Both the position numbers and the translations under genes were made by a program. The notes beneath the pieces are model-generated. The model worked only from the letters and a program-made list of their open reading frames with translations, had not been told where the DNA came from and ran no database searches. 64,000 nt of DNA from an uncultured Clostridia bacterium (GTDB lineage Bacteria > Bacillota > Clostridia > Oscillospirales > Ruminococcaceae). Below are positions 17,140 to 25,963 of the stretch, piece by piece; positions within the stretch are counted from its first letter, which is position 1; each line of letters starts with the position of its first letter. The stretch is taken from NCBI GenBank assembly GCA_947624375.1, contig CANQKD010000003.1, positions 62,001-126,000 of the forward strand, written 5' to 3'.

Positions 17140-18564
17140 TTACTTTCTCTTCTTGGTTGCAACTACAGCAACACCTGCGAGAGCCAGACCGGCAAGTGCG
17201 AGACCTGCGGTTGCGCCTGTAGCAGGGTTCTTGCCCTGGAAGTCAGTACCTGCGCCTGTACCTGCGCCGGTGCCCGTACCAGTGCTTGTGCCTGTGCTTG
17301 AACCGTTGTTTTCAGTGCCGCTTACAGCAGGAGGATTCTTCTTGAGTTCCTCTATCTCTGCGTCCTTAGCAGCTATCTCTTCGTCCTTAGCAGCTATCTG
17401 ATCTTCGAGTTCCTTGATCTTGTCAGCGTTGGCATCTGCGTCTTTCTTAGCAGCTTCAAGTTCAGCTTCGAGAGCAGCCTTTTCTTCTTCAAGCTTCTTT
17501 ATCTCTTCGTCCTTCTTGTTAAGCTGTTCAGCTGTTGCAGCATCATAAGCAGCTATAGCATCGTTAAGGGTCTTCTTAGCAGCTTCAAGTTTACCAGTAG
17601 CTTCTTCTACAGCTTTCTTAGCAGCTTCAAATGCTTCTGTATCGGCTTCATCGCCTTCCTGAAGAGCATCAAATGCAGCCTGAGCTTCTTCAACAGCAGC
17701 GTTGAGAGTATCAACGTTCTTTATAGCGGCATCGATCTCAGCAATTGCATCTTTAGCATTTGTAAGCGCATCAGCAGCAGTTTCAGTGCTTGCTACGATA
17801 TCATCAACGCCGATCGCATCGATTTTTTCCTGAAGAGCCGCGAGAGCATCAGCAGCTTTTATCTGTCTTGTTATCTTCTGCATAGAAGCTGAATAAGCAG
17901 CCATATCATAAGCGGTACTTGATTCACTATCAATAACTACGATCGAAGTATTGTCAGAGAAATTAACAGTAAATTCATCAACAGAAACGGTATTGGAGTT
18001 GGAATCCCACCACCAGCCGAACTGGATCAAACCACTGGAAACGTACTTGCCATATGTTTCGCTCTCTTCATCTTCATCGAGTGTTTCATACGGGGTAAGA
18101 GCGCCTTCCGGAAGCTCATAAGTCAGTGTAACAGCATTCGTGTTTTTTCCGTCGCCTACAGCATCAACTATCGCAGGCAGAGAAAAATCAAAGTCTCCGC
18201 CACCGTTCCACCAGCCTTTTTCATCGATACCGGTAGTATCTTTAACATTAGTAGCGTCAAGATTCATTCCGAAACCGCCGCCGCCGCCTACCCATGTACC
18301 ATCAGGAGCAGCCCACATATCGCCGGTGGGGGTAAAAGTAATGCTGACAGAAGTAATATCAGCATCAATTCCTGCGAATGCCTGCAAATCTACCTGAATT
18401 ATGTTTGCAGCTGCGCCTTCTTCAGCTTTACCAACCAAAACAGGTGCGCAGGCAGGATATTCTGACTTAACAGTAACTTCATCAGCCGCACTAGCTGAAA
18501 CAGCCATCATTGAAGCAGCGATCGACATAGCGCATACGCCAGCCAAAAGTTTTTTAAACTTCAT
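17140..18564 (-). CDS. Secreted NPATG-anchored surface protein with coiled-coil stalk (paralog 3 of 3)
   Basis: 474 aa from ATG 18564 (ribosome site GGAGG). Signal peptide ends near ASA (about 26). The N-terminal domain (about 30-210) carries the same landmarks as paralogs 1 and 2 (WVGGGGGFGMN, IQFGWWWDSN, SVDEFTVNF). A long charged coiled coil follows (about 225-430) with Ala/Glu/Lys heptads, then a (GTGTGA)n-like linker, NPATG, hydrophobic stretch and KKRK. The stalk would hold the Trp-rich head away from the wall. Low-complexity repeats in the stalk and linker may vary in length between strains. Confidence 0.7.
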   Translation of the reverse strand: MKFKKLLAGVCAMSIAASMMAVSASAADEVTVKSEYPACAPVLVGKAEEGAAANIIQVDLQAFAGIDADITSVSITFTPTGDMWAAPDGTWVGGGGGFGMNLDATNVKDTTGIDEKGWWNGGGDFDFSLPAIVDAVGDGKNTNAVTLTYELPEGALTPYETLDEDEESETYGKYVSSGLIQFGWWWDSNSNTVSVDEFTVNFSDNTSIVVIDSESSTAYDMAAYSASMQKITRQIKAADALAALQEKIDAIGVDDIVASTETAADALTNAKDAIAEIDAAIKNVDTLNAAVEEAQAAFDALQEGDEADTEAFEAAKKAVEEATGKLEAAKKTLNDAIAAYDAATAEQLNKKDEEIKKLEEEKAALEAELEAAKKDADANADKIKELEDQIAAKDEEIAAKDAEIEELKKNPPAVSGTENNGSSTGTSTGTGTGAGTGAGTDFQGKNPATGATAGLALAGLALAGVAVVATKKRK

Positions 18565-18636
18565 TTCATTTTCCTCCAATTTTAATTAAATTTTTGAACG
18601 AGATATACAGCCATACTGATATCTATTCTATCTTAT

Positions 18637-18665
18637 ATTCTACCATTACCGCACTGATTTGTCAA
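18637..18665 (-). promoter_or_regulatory. Promoter of surface-protein paralog 3
   Basis: Minus strand: TTGACA (18665-18660), 17-bp spacer, TAGAAT (18642-18637). Confidence 0.6.
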
Positions 18666-18770
18666 CACTTTTCGGTTCAATATATCTCACAACTTTTTCG
18701 CCGCCGTTTTGGGCAACTCGCACAAGAAAACGATTGCAGTGGGTTGTCGGCTTACGCCTCCAAGCCACTT

Positions 18771-18849
18771 AAAAGAATTACTTCGCCGCCGAAAGTGGGG
18801 CGGCGATTTTGGCGCGGTTCTGCGAACCGCTGAAAACCGTAATTCTTTT
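18771..18849. repeat. 79-nt perfect three-way-junction palindrome
   Basis: The outer stem AAAAGAATTAC (18771-18781) / GTAATTCTTTT (18839-18849) is perfect over 11 bp. Inside it are CGCCGCC/GGCGGCG (18784-18790 with 18799-18805) and GCGGTTC/GAACCGC (18814-18820 with 18824-18830), both perfect 7-bp stems. Confidence 0.65.
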
Positions 18850-19105
18850 CACAGTCCGTTTATTAAAATAGGTGGACTTTCACGCCATTTCTACAAAAGC
18901 TGTAAATCAACTGTCATGAAATTCATATGCGGTGCGTTTCAAATCAAATTCCCGCACTACTGACCTCTTTTTCCTTGTAAACAAAACTGATGCGTATTTC
19001 TCTCTTTAGCCTCCTCCACAAAGCTACAAAGTTCCGTGCGAAGAGGTCGCGGCTTTTCGCCAAGGCTCAGCGCGTGGTCGTAGGTGTGGGTAAGGAAAAG
19101 AGAGC

Positions 19106-19191
19106 GCGAGGGAAAAACCTTAGGGAAGGGAGTGGAGCGCGCGCCCTGCCTTGCAGATACACTCCCTATACCCCTATGGTTTTTCCCTCGC
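19106..19191. repeat. 86-nt extended hairpin
   Basis: GCGAGGGAAAAACC (19106-19119) is the exact complement of GGTTTTTCCCTCGC (19178-19191). Inside, GGGAGTG (19128-19134) pairs with CACTCCC (19160-19166), with a further TAGGG/CCCTA match between the two stems. Confidence 0.65.
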
Positions 19192-19470
19192 ATAGAGTTG
19201 CGCAAACGTATCATCACACTCAAAATGAAAAGATAACCAAATTAAAGTTTAGCGGTGAACGGCTCCGCAGGGTGCTGCGAAAGCAGCGAAAATACAAATA
19301 GCTATTGCGCACGCAAGCGCGCGCAGGCAAAAGAGCGTTGCGCTCCAACAAGGGAACGCCCTCTCTTGCAGGGCGTTCCCTCTTTCAAAATAGTCCACCG
19401 GACTATTTTGAAATTCACCCTTTGCGGAGCGCCTGACGCGTTTTCGGGGGCGCTGCCCCCGTACCCCCGC

Positions 19471-19583
19471 AAGCCTTTTGAAAAAGGCTTGACCGAAAAC
19501 TTTTGGTTTCTTGACAGGATTTAAAAGCTTTGTGTACTGTGGGCGGTGAACAGCTCCGCAGGCTTGCGCGTAAGCGCGAAAAA
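19471..19583 (+). repeat. 110-bp hairpin repeat, full copy 2
   Basis: AAGCCTTTT/AAAAGGCTT hairpin, GACCGAAAACTTTTGGTTTC, TTGACAGG, GTACTGTG, GCTCCGCAGG, then a TTGCGC/GCGCGA hairpin. Same order and spacing as 12711-12820 but with different stem sequences. Confidence 0.65.
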
Positions 19584-19614
19584 CCCCAAAAGCATTATGC
19601 TCTTGGGGATTCTC

Positions 19615-20316
19615 TCACCATTCTATAGTATTCACGTCCTGCGGCGTTTCGTTCAGCTTCACGCTCTCTATCTTGCTGTTCTTCAGCCGTATCACCCTAT
19701 CCGCCATGGGCGCTATCGCAAGGTTGTGCGTTATAACTATCACAGTCATGCCGTCCTCGCGGCAGGTGTCCTGCAACAGCTTCAATATGTTCTTGCCTGT
19801 GTTATAGTCCAGCGCGCCCGTGGGTTCGTCGCACAGCAGCAGTTTCGGCTTCTTCGCCAGCGCTCTGGCTATCGAGACCCTCTGCTGCTCGCCGCCCGAG
19901 AGCTGCGACGGAAAGTTGTTCATACGCTCCTCCAGCCCCACTTTTTTAAGCATTTCGTCCGCAGGTATGCTGTCGCGGCTTATCTGCGATGCCAGCTCAA
20001 CGTTCTCCAGCGCTGTCAGATTGTTGACAAGATTATAAAACTGAAACACAAAGCCTATATCAAATCTTCTATATGCGGTAAGCTGCTTATTGTTATAAGC
20101 GGCTATGTTCTTGCCGTCCACAAATATTTCGCCCTCGTCGCAGTTATCCATGCCGCCAAGCATATTCAGCACGGTAGTTTTTCCTGCTCCGCTTGCGCCT
20201 ACTATGACGGCAAACTCGCCTTTTTCTATATCAAACGTTACCCCGTCCGATGCGGTTATGGTAACTTCTCCCATATGGTAACGCTTATACACGTTTTTAA
20301 AGCTTACAAAACTCAC
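19615..20316 (-). CDS. ABC transporter ATP-binding protein, MacB/LolD/FtsE type
   Basis: 233 aa, GTG start at 20316 overlapping the previous stop by 4 bases (GTGA). Walker A GASGAGKT, signature LSGGEQQR, Walker [12 protein letters not shown]. The LolD/MacB class pairs with FtsX-type permeases, and such a permease lies at 22455-25235 in the same minus-strand run. It probably powers export, or lipoprotein or signal-peptide handling, at the membrane. Last gene of the operon. Confidence 0.85.
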   Translation of the reverse strand: MSFVSFKNVYKRYHMGEVTITASDGVTFDIEKGEFAVIVGASGAGKTTVLNMLGGMDNCDEGEIFVDGKNIAAYNNKQLTAYRRFDIGFVFQFYNLVNNLTALENVELASQISRDSIPADEMLKKVGLEERMNNFPSQLSGGEQQRVSIARALAKKPKLLLCDEPTGALDYNTGKNILKLLQDTCREDGMTVIVITHNLAIAPMADRVIRLKNSKIESVKLNETPQDVNTIEW

Positions 20317-21041
20317 TGCTCGTTACCTGCCTCCTGCACAAACTTTTCTTCAAGCTCCTCCAGACAAACGTGGTAATGCTTATAATTTTTCGGATCTACA
20401 TACGCTTGTATCTCATCGCCCTCTGCAATATACAAACCCGGGTCGGTATACGTCAGCTTTGATTTGAACTCATGCGCCATGCCGTACTCGTCCGTCCAGT
20501 TTGCTTTTACGTGGTATGTTTCATGGCTGTTTACTTCAACGCTTGATTTTCCCACATATGTAACGGCAGCATACACGGGCTCGCCCCTGCCCTCGTCTAT
20601 CAGCTGTTTGCGGTAGTCTTTTGATTTTACCAGCATTATAATTCCTATCGTGCCGAACACAACGCCCAGTCCGCCGAACAACGCCATCATCACCACATAA
20701 AACTCCGTGGTCTGTATGTTTGTCGGGTCGTCGGGGTCAACGTATATTGCAACGCTCTGCCCTACTTTCATTGAGCTGTTGGCGCTAGGCAAAACTTGCC
20801 GGTATGCCGCGCCGTCAAACTCATACTGCACGGTTACTTTTGTTTGCGATCCGCCGTCGTTATTTTTGGTGTATGTTATATTGCTGATGGCAGAGCTGAT
20901 CTTTTCATAGCTGCTTGTAACCGTAAGCAAGCGTATCGCCATAACTATGAATACTATCAGCATTATCGCGCCTACGCCTGTGAACGCTATACCCAGATAT
21001 CGCGGTATTTTGTTAGCATCAAACTCTTTGTATGAAGCCAT
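20313..21041 (-). CDS. DUF3592-like two-helix membrane protein
   Basis: 242 aa, ATG 21041 with a GGAGGGC site. Two hydrophobic segments (about 18-40 and 112-135) flank an extracytoplasmic-looking domain with VTVQYEFDGAAYR and VAIYVDPDDPTN. A second such domain follows, with AYVDPKNYKHYHV. The VxVxVDPxNP pattern is typical of DUF3592 proteins. Function is not known. It sits 9 bases after ychF and overlaps the ABC ATPase, so it may be an accessory of that transporter. Confidence 0.6.
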   Translation of the reverse strand: MASYKEFDANKIPRYLGIAFTGVGAIMLIVFIVMAIRLLTVTSSYEKISSAISNITYTKNNDGGSQTKVTVQYEFDGAAYRQVLPSANSSMKVGQSVAIYVDPDDPTNIQTTEFYVVMMALFGGLGVVFGTIGIIMLVKSKDYRKQLIDEGRGEPVYAAVTYVGKSSVEVNSHETYHVKANWTDEYGMAHEFKSKLTYTDPGLYIAEGDEIQAYVDPKNYKHYHVCLEELEEKFVQEAGNEQ

Positions 21042-21050
21042 TATGCCCTC

Positions 21051-22145
21051 CTACACATTAAAGCGGAACAGAACCACATCGCCGTCCTGCATAACATACT
21101 CTTTTCCCTCCGAGCGCACAAGACCTTTTTCCTTAGCCGCTGCCATATTTCCGCAGTTTACAAGGTCGTCAAAGTTCACCACTTCCGCGCGTATGAAGCC
21201 TTTTTCAAAGTCGGTATGTATTTTGCCTGCCGCCTGAGGAGCTTTCGTGCCCTTGCGTATTGTCCACGCTCTCACTTCCTGCGGTCCTGCCGTCAGAAAT
21301 GACATAAGCCCCAGCAGATCATAGCCCACCTGTATGATTCTGTTCAGCCCTGATTCTTCAAGACCCAGGTCGCTGAGAAACATTGCCTTGTCCTCGTCGC
21401 TCATATCCGATATTTCGGCTTCTATCTGCGCGCAAATGGGCAGCACAACAGAGCCCTCCGCTTTTGCTATCTCGCAGACGGTCTTGTAATGCACGCTGTT
21501 GTTTATATCCCCTGTGAAGTCCTCCTCCGAGAGATTCGCGGCGTATATAACAGGCTTTTGCGAGAGCAGCGGCGTGGTTTTTATAGCTTCCAGCCCCTCC
21601 TCGTCAAACGGGAAAGACCTCGCAGACTTGCCGCTTTCAAGGTGTTCTTTCAGCGCCTCCAGCATTTCAAGTTCCGCCTGATATTTCTTGTCGGCTTTGA
21701 TAAGCTTTCTTGTTCTGTCAATACGCCTCTCCACCATTTCCAAATCGGAGAGTATAAGCTCTAAATCAATTGTTTCTATATCTCTTTTCGGGTCAATGCT
21801 GCCGTCAACGTGTATTATGTTTACGTCCTCAAAGCAACGCACCACGTGAACAATGGCATCAACTTCCCTTATATCCGCAAGAAATTTATTGCCAAGCCCC
21901 TCGCCCTTTGATGCGCCCTTTACAAGTCCTGCAATATCAACAAATTCAAGCGTTGCCGGCGTGAACTTTTCGGGGTCGTACATTTCTGCGAGTTTATCAA
22001 GCCTTGCATCGGGCACAGATACTATACCCACATTTTTTTCTATCGTGCAAAACGGGTAGTTTGCAGATTCAGCCCCTGCATTGGTAAGGGCGTTAAACAG
22101 CGTGCTTTTGCCTACATTCGGCAGACCTACCATACCAAGTTTCAT
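21051..22145 (-). CDS. ychF: Ribosome-associated GTPase/ATPase YchF (OLA1 family)
   Basis: 364 aa, full length. G1 GLPNVGKST at the N-terminus, switch region NYPFCTIEKNVG, G3 DIAGLVKGA, a coiled-coil middle, and a C-terminal TGS domain ending VMQDGDVVLFRFNV. YchF members bind ribosomes and the 26S-like machinery and prefer ATP over GTP; they modulate translation and stress responses. Ribosome site GGAGAA upstream. Unusual context: a housekeeping gene inside an ABC exporter operon. Confidence 0.95.
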   Translation of the reverse strand: MKLGMVGLPNVGKSTLFNALTNAGAESANYPFCTIEKNVGIVSVPDARLDKLAEMYDPEKFTPATLEFVDIAGLVKGASKGEGLGNKFLADIREVDAIVHVVRCFEDVNIIHVDGSIDPKRDIETIDLELILSDLEMVERRIDRTRKLIKADKKYQAELEMLEALKEHLESGKSARSFPFDEEGLEAIKTTPLLSQKPVIYAANLSEEDFTGDINNSVHYKTVCEIAKAEGSVVLPICAQIEAEISDMSDEDKAMFLSDLGLEESGLNRIIQVGYDLLGLMSFLTAGPQEVRAWTIRKGTKAPQAAGKIHTDFEKGFIRAEVVNFDDLVNCGNMAAAKEKGLVRSEGKEYVMQDGDVVLFRFNV

Positions 22146-22173
22146 AATATATAGCCTATTCTCCTTTCACAAT

Positions 22174-22434
22174 TCAATACGAGTATGAATTGGTCTCGTT
22201 CTCTACGTCCTCGATATTTATCTGTGTAAGACCCTCGTCATCGTCCTGAAGATCCCAGAGATCGTCATAATCTTCCTCGCCGTCGGGACCGTCAGGCAGT
22301 TCTTTTTCCTTATTCAGACCCATGTAGATGAGCAGACCCGTCAGCACGCCCACCAAGAACGTGAGTATCAGTGTCAGAGCATCAGACACATAGTTTTTCT
22401 CCTCACAGCAGTTGTTGCAGTTGCATTTTTCCAT
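22174..22434 (-). CDS. Small single-helix membrane protein with Cys-rich N-terminus
   Basis: 86 aa from ATG 22434, with GGAGGT directly upstream. The N-terminus is CNCNNCCEEKN, one hydrophobic helix spans about 18-40, and the C-terminal half is strongly acidic (many Asp/Glu). The frame continues upstream into the permease gene but without a ribosome site. Not recognised as a known family. It lies 20 bases downstream of the permease and 28 bases before ychF. Confidence 0.65.
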   Translation of the reverse strand: MEKCNCNNCCEEKNYVSDALTLILTFLVGVLTGLLIYMGLNKEKELPDGPDGEEDYDDLWDLQDDDEGLTQINIEDVENETNSYSY

Positions 22435-22454
22435 AATTATACCTCCGTTAAAAT

Positions 22455-25235
22455 TTATTCTATAGATTTCAGTGACTCTACCATGTCTATCTTTTTCAGC
22501 TTGAAGTGCAGCACCACATTCACCATAACAGCAAATACCGCAGTCAGCAAAGCCGAGAGAATGTATCCGTACCACACCATTTCCCTTGCGAACATAACAA
22601 GGTCTACTTCCGCTGTAAGCACGACGAACCTATGCAGTACAAGTCCCAGCGCCCAGCCGAGGATTATGCCTATAACAGTGGTGTAAATGTTCTCGCGGTA
22701 TATATAAGCAGAAGTTTCACCGTCATAAAATCCCAGCACTTTAAGGGTAGCTATCTCTCTTACGCGCTCTGTTATGTTTATGTTTGCAAGATCGTAAAGC
22801 ACTATGAACGCCAGAAGCGCGGCGCATATTATCAGCAGCCACACTATTGCGTTTAGGCTCTCGATAGACGAAAAGAAAGTTTCAGCCTTTTCATCAAGAA
22901 AAACTATGCCCAGAAATTCATCTTCTGAGATAAGCTGCTGCGAAAAATCAGCCGTCACCGTGCCGTCTGCAATATCAAGATACGCCTGATTGAACTGCGG
23001 TTCTTCGCCATAAAGTCTTTCATAGTCCTGCGGCGAAATATAGATATAGTGCATAGAATAGTTTTCGGCTATGCTGCTTATTTTCAGAGTTACAGTGTCT
23101 TTTTCGGGTATCTCTATTTCTATCTCATCGCCGACTTTCAGCCCCATAAGCTGTGTTATCTTTTCGGTAATGACCACCTCTCCGTCTGCCACCGTAAGCT
23201 TGTCGCCGCTCTTGCAGTCATCAAGGCGTATAAAATCATTGAGTTTCTGCGGCTGCTGCGGCACCATAAGGCTCACACCGTATGAAAGGTCGTTTGCGTT
23301 AAGCGTGCAGTCGGTCTCGCTTATTAAAAGATGATCTTCCACATCTTCATTTTCATCTAAAAGAGCGTTTATATCGTCGTCCGTCGCGCCGCTGTCCTTG
23401 TCAAGGACCGTAACAGCATCATATTGCAGTATCTTGCCGAATTGCAGGTCAACTATCTTGCTTATGCTGTGTTTTATGCCGAATGCGGTCATTATCAGCG
23501 CGGTGCACCCTGCAACGCCTATCAGAGTCATTGCAAAACGCTTTTTGTACCGAAGCAGATTTCGCAGCGTTACCTTTGTAAGAAAACCCAGCCTTTTCCA
23601 CAGCGGCGTTATCTTTTCAAGGAAAACTCTCTTTCCTGCCGGCGGAGCTTTCGGCCGCATCAGCTGTGCAGGCTTTGCAGACATCGAAGCATAGCAGGAA
23701 GCTATAACGGTAGCTCCCACCGCTATAACTGCCACCGCCATGCACCAAATCGCATAGTCAACGCGGAAAGGCGTATCTATCGAGGGTATGTTATACAGTA
23801 TTTTATAGCTGTTATATATAATGTAAGGAAAAAGCTTAAAGCCTATCGCAGTGCCGAAAAGCGTTCCCGTCACCGTGGGCACGAGCGCGTATATAAGATA
23901 CTTAGCCATTATTTTTGCAGACGAATACCCCAGCGCCTTGTAAGTGCCTATCTCGGTGCGCTTTTCGTCTACCATTCTGGTCATTGTGGTAAGGCACACA
24001 AGCGCGGCTATAAACACAAAAAACACCGGGAACACCTTTGCTATGGCATCTATCTTTTCGCTGTCGCCTGCAAACGAGGCGTAATCGTTGCTTGAAAACC
24101 GCGTGTAATCGTATATTTTAGTATCGGGTATACTGTCTATCTGCGCCTGTATCTCATCTGCCTGTGCCTGCCCCTGCGCCGCCTGTTCGGAAAGCTGCTC
24201 ATCAACGCTCGTATCCCCTGCAAGGCGTGCCGCATACAGCCCCTGCGCCGTCTGCAACTTAGTTTCCTGCTGTGCAAGCGATACCCTGTCAAGCGCGGTG
24301 CCGTTTTCAGCCTGCGCCCTCAAAGCCTCCATATCGCTTTCAAGCTGCGCTATATACATTGCAAGACCATTTTCATCTAGCGAAAGCAGACTGTTTATGG
24401 CATCTATATTTTCCTGCGCCTTGTCAAGCTGCTCTATGGCGTCTTGCTTGCTCTCTTCCATTCTCTCATTTACAGAATTTTCAAACGCCGCTATAACAGG
24501 CTGCTTTTTCTCCTCGATCTGATCGGTATATTTGTCCGAAAACGGTTCTTCCCTGTCCATGCCGTCAAACCGCACATAAAGCTCGGTATAAACGTCAAGG
24601 GTAAAATCTTCCTCCGGTATAAGCATAAAGCTGTTCACACTGCCGCTGCCAATTGTGGTCGCATCTCTTTCAAAGCCTATATAAAGCGGAGATGCCACTA
24701 TGCCCACCACTTCAAAAGTATCATGCTTGAAATAGTCGTGGATATCCCCGTCTTTACCCGGCGCCGAGAGTGTGAGCTTCTCGCCTATCCTGTATGAATC
24801 CGGCGTTTTCATGGTGTTTTCAACAACGCACTCGCCGCTGTTTTGCGGCAGCCTGCCCTCTATAAGAATAGGCTTGTTGAGAATATCATCTCCGCCGCTG
24901 TAAGACATCACCTTGACTACCTGGTTCTGCCCTTCATAGTTATAGTAAACATCGCTCGAATACCCTGCCTGCACGCCGCTCACGCCGTCAAGCCCTTCAA
25001 CGGCTTGCAGATCTTCATATCTGAACCCCACGTTTGAAACAAGTTTCAGATCCATAAGGTTGTTTTCTTCAAAAAAGTCTGCCGCCGATTCTTTCATATC
25101 CGGCATGGTAGACTTTATACCCGCAAAAAATCCCGTTCCGAGAGCCACTATAAGAAACACCGACATAAATCTGCCGATCGAACGTCTTATCTCTCTCGCA
25201 ATATCCTTTTTATACGCCGAGATGCGCTTTTTCAT
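22455..25235 (-). CDS. FtsX-family ABC transporter permease with coiled-coil ectodomain
   Basis: 926 aa. First helix about 21-42 (FMSVFLIVALGTGFFAG), then a MacB-like extracellular domain with a long helical hairpin (about 245-370, Glu/Gln-rich coiled coil), then three helices (about 395-530). A second ectodomain follows, then a final three-helix FtsX block (about 800-915). This two-module layout is that of large MacB/YknZ-like permeases. It needs an ATPase of the LolD type, here encoded four genes downstream. Transported substrate is unknown. Confidence 0.85.
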   Translation of the reverse strand: MKKRISAYKKDIAREIRRSIGRFMSVFLIVALGTGFFAGIKSTMPDMKESAADFFEENNLMDLKLVSNVGFRYEDLQAVEGLDGVSGVQAGYSSDVYYNYEGQNQVVKVMSYSGGDDILNKPILIEGRLPQNSGECVVENTMKTPDSYRIGEKLTLSAPGKDGDIHDYFKHDTFEVVGIVASPLYIGFERDATTIGSGSVNSFMLIPEEDFTLDVYTELYVRFDGMDREEPFSDKYTDQIEEKKQPVIAAFENSVNERMEESKQDAIEQLDKAQENIDAINSLLSLDENGLAMYIAQLESDMEALRAQAENGTALDRVSLAQQETKLQTAQGLYAARLAGDTSVDEQLSEQAAQGQAQADEIQAQIDSIPDTKIYDYTRFSSNDYASFAGDSEKIDAIAKVFPVFFVFIAALVCLTTMTRMVDEKRTEIGTYKALGYSSAKIMAKYLIYALVPTVTGTLFGTAIGFKLFPYIIYNSYKILYNIPSIDTPFRVDYAIWCMAVAVIAVGATVIASCYASMSAKPAQLMRPKAPPAGKRVFLEKITPLWKRLGFLTKVTLRNLLRYKKRFAMTLIGVAGCTALIMTAFGIKHSISKIVDLQFGKILQYDAVTVLDKDSGATDDDINALLDENEDVEDHLLISETDCTLNANDLSYGVSLMVPQQPQKLNDFIRLDDCKSGDKLTVADGEVVITEKITQLMGLKVGDEIEIEIPEKDTVTLKISSIAENYSMHYIYISPQDYERLYGEEPQFNQAYLDIADGTVTADFSQQLISEDEFLGIVFLDEKAETFFSSIESLNAIVWLLIICAALLAFIVLYDLANINITERVREIATLKVLGFYDGETSAYIYRENIYTTVIGIILGWALGLVLHRFVVLTAEVDLVMFAREMVWYGYILSALLTAVFAVMVNVVLHFKLKKIDMVESLKSIE

Positions 25236-25247
25236 TGCCGCTCATTC

Positions 25248-25841
25248 CTACTCCGTCTGACTTACTGCCTCTGCCGCAGCTTGCTCTACAGCTTCATCAG
25301 CGGCAGTTTCTTCTGTATCTTCAGTATTTTCAGTATCTTCTGTAACTTCATTTTCTTCTGTATTTTCTGTATCTTCGGCATCTTTATCGTCAGGGTCTTC
25401 ATCGTCCTCTTCCGATATTATGCCTATCCTGCCCGAATCTATAACGTACTTCACCGCGCCTGCAACGAACACCGCCACGCCGCCTATGACTATTATAAGC
25501 GCAGGGTTTTCAAAGTATTTCGCCGCAAACATAACGAACGCAAATATCGCCGCCAGATCTACCGCTATAAAGCACATATACGTTCTCGATGCCGATATTA
25601 TAGGGAAAAGCCGCCGCGGATCGTCTGTCTCGTCATCGCTTATGCAAAGTTTCGGGTCAAAAATAAGCATAAGGAAAACGCCCAACAGCAGCAGGCTGAG
25701 CACCAGATTCACTATGTAATAATACTTTCCGTCGCCGTCCACGAAAACGAGCCGGTATACATCGCAGGCAAGCACAGCCGCCTCCAGCGCGATGAAGATA
25801 ACGGTCATTATCTTCTGGAACAATGTAAATCTCTGTTTCAT
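25248..25841 (-). CDS. Membrane protein with acidic Thr/Glu repeat tail
   Basis: 197 aa from ATG 25841 (GAGGAGAG upstream). Four hydrophobic segments (about 12-30, 38-60, 84-105, 113-130) precede a cytosolic tail made mostly of DTEN/TEET/EDTE-like repeats. Not recognised as a named family. First gene of the minus-strand exporter operon, 12 bases before the FtsX-type permease. The tail repeats could change length by slippage. Confidence 0.55.
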   Translation of the reverse strand: MKQRFTLFQKIMTVIFIALEAAVLACDVYRLVFVDGDGKYYYIVNLVLSLLLLGVFLMLIFDPKLCISDDETDDPRRLFPIISASRTYMCFIAVDLAAIFAFVMFAAKYFENPALIIVIGGVAVFVAGAVKYVIDSGRIGIISEEDDEDPDDKDAEDTENTEENEVTEDTENTEDTEETAADEAVEQAAAEAVSQTE

Positions 25842-25925
25842 ACTCTCTCCTCGTAGTATTTTTCTGTATATCATAATATTATAACATACTTATTTGTAAA
25901 TTGCAATATTTTGCAGCATAAAAAA

Positions 25926-25949
25926 GAACGCACCCACCACGATGCGTTC
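25926..25949 (-). terminator. Terminator of nrdR
   Basis: GAACGCA / TGCGTTC stem; a run of T follows on the minus strand. Confidence 0.75.
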
Positions 25950-25963
25950 AAAAAACCATAAAT

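Larger units (their letters stand above)
18666..19614. repeat. Roughly 0.95-kb non-coding mosaic of structured repeats
   Basis: No supportable gene. Contents in order: three-way-junction element (18771-18849), 86-nt extended hairpin (19106-19191), partial CTCCGCAGG repeat (19249-19290), a GCGCACGCAAGCGCGCGC block found inverted at 12.3 kb, two perfect hairpins (19352-19380 and 19383-19413), and the second full 110-bp repeat (19471-19583). Frames here (for example plus 18990-19301) lack ribosome sites. Confidence 0.65.

Noticed and set aside
19546-20376. 276-codon plus-strand open frame
   Set aside because: Antisense to the ABC ATPase gene, with strong Walker and signature motifs on the other strand.
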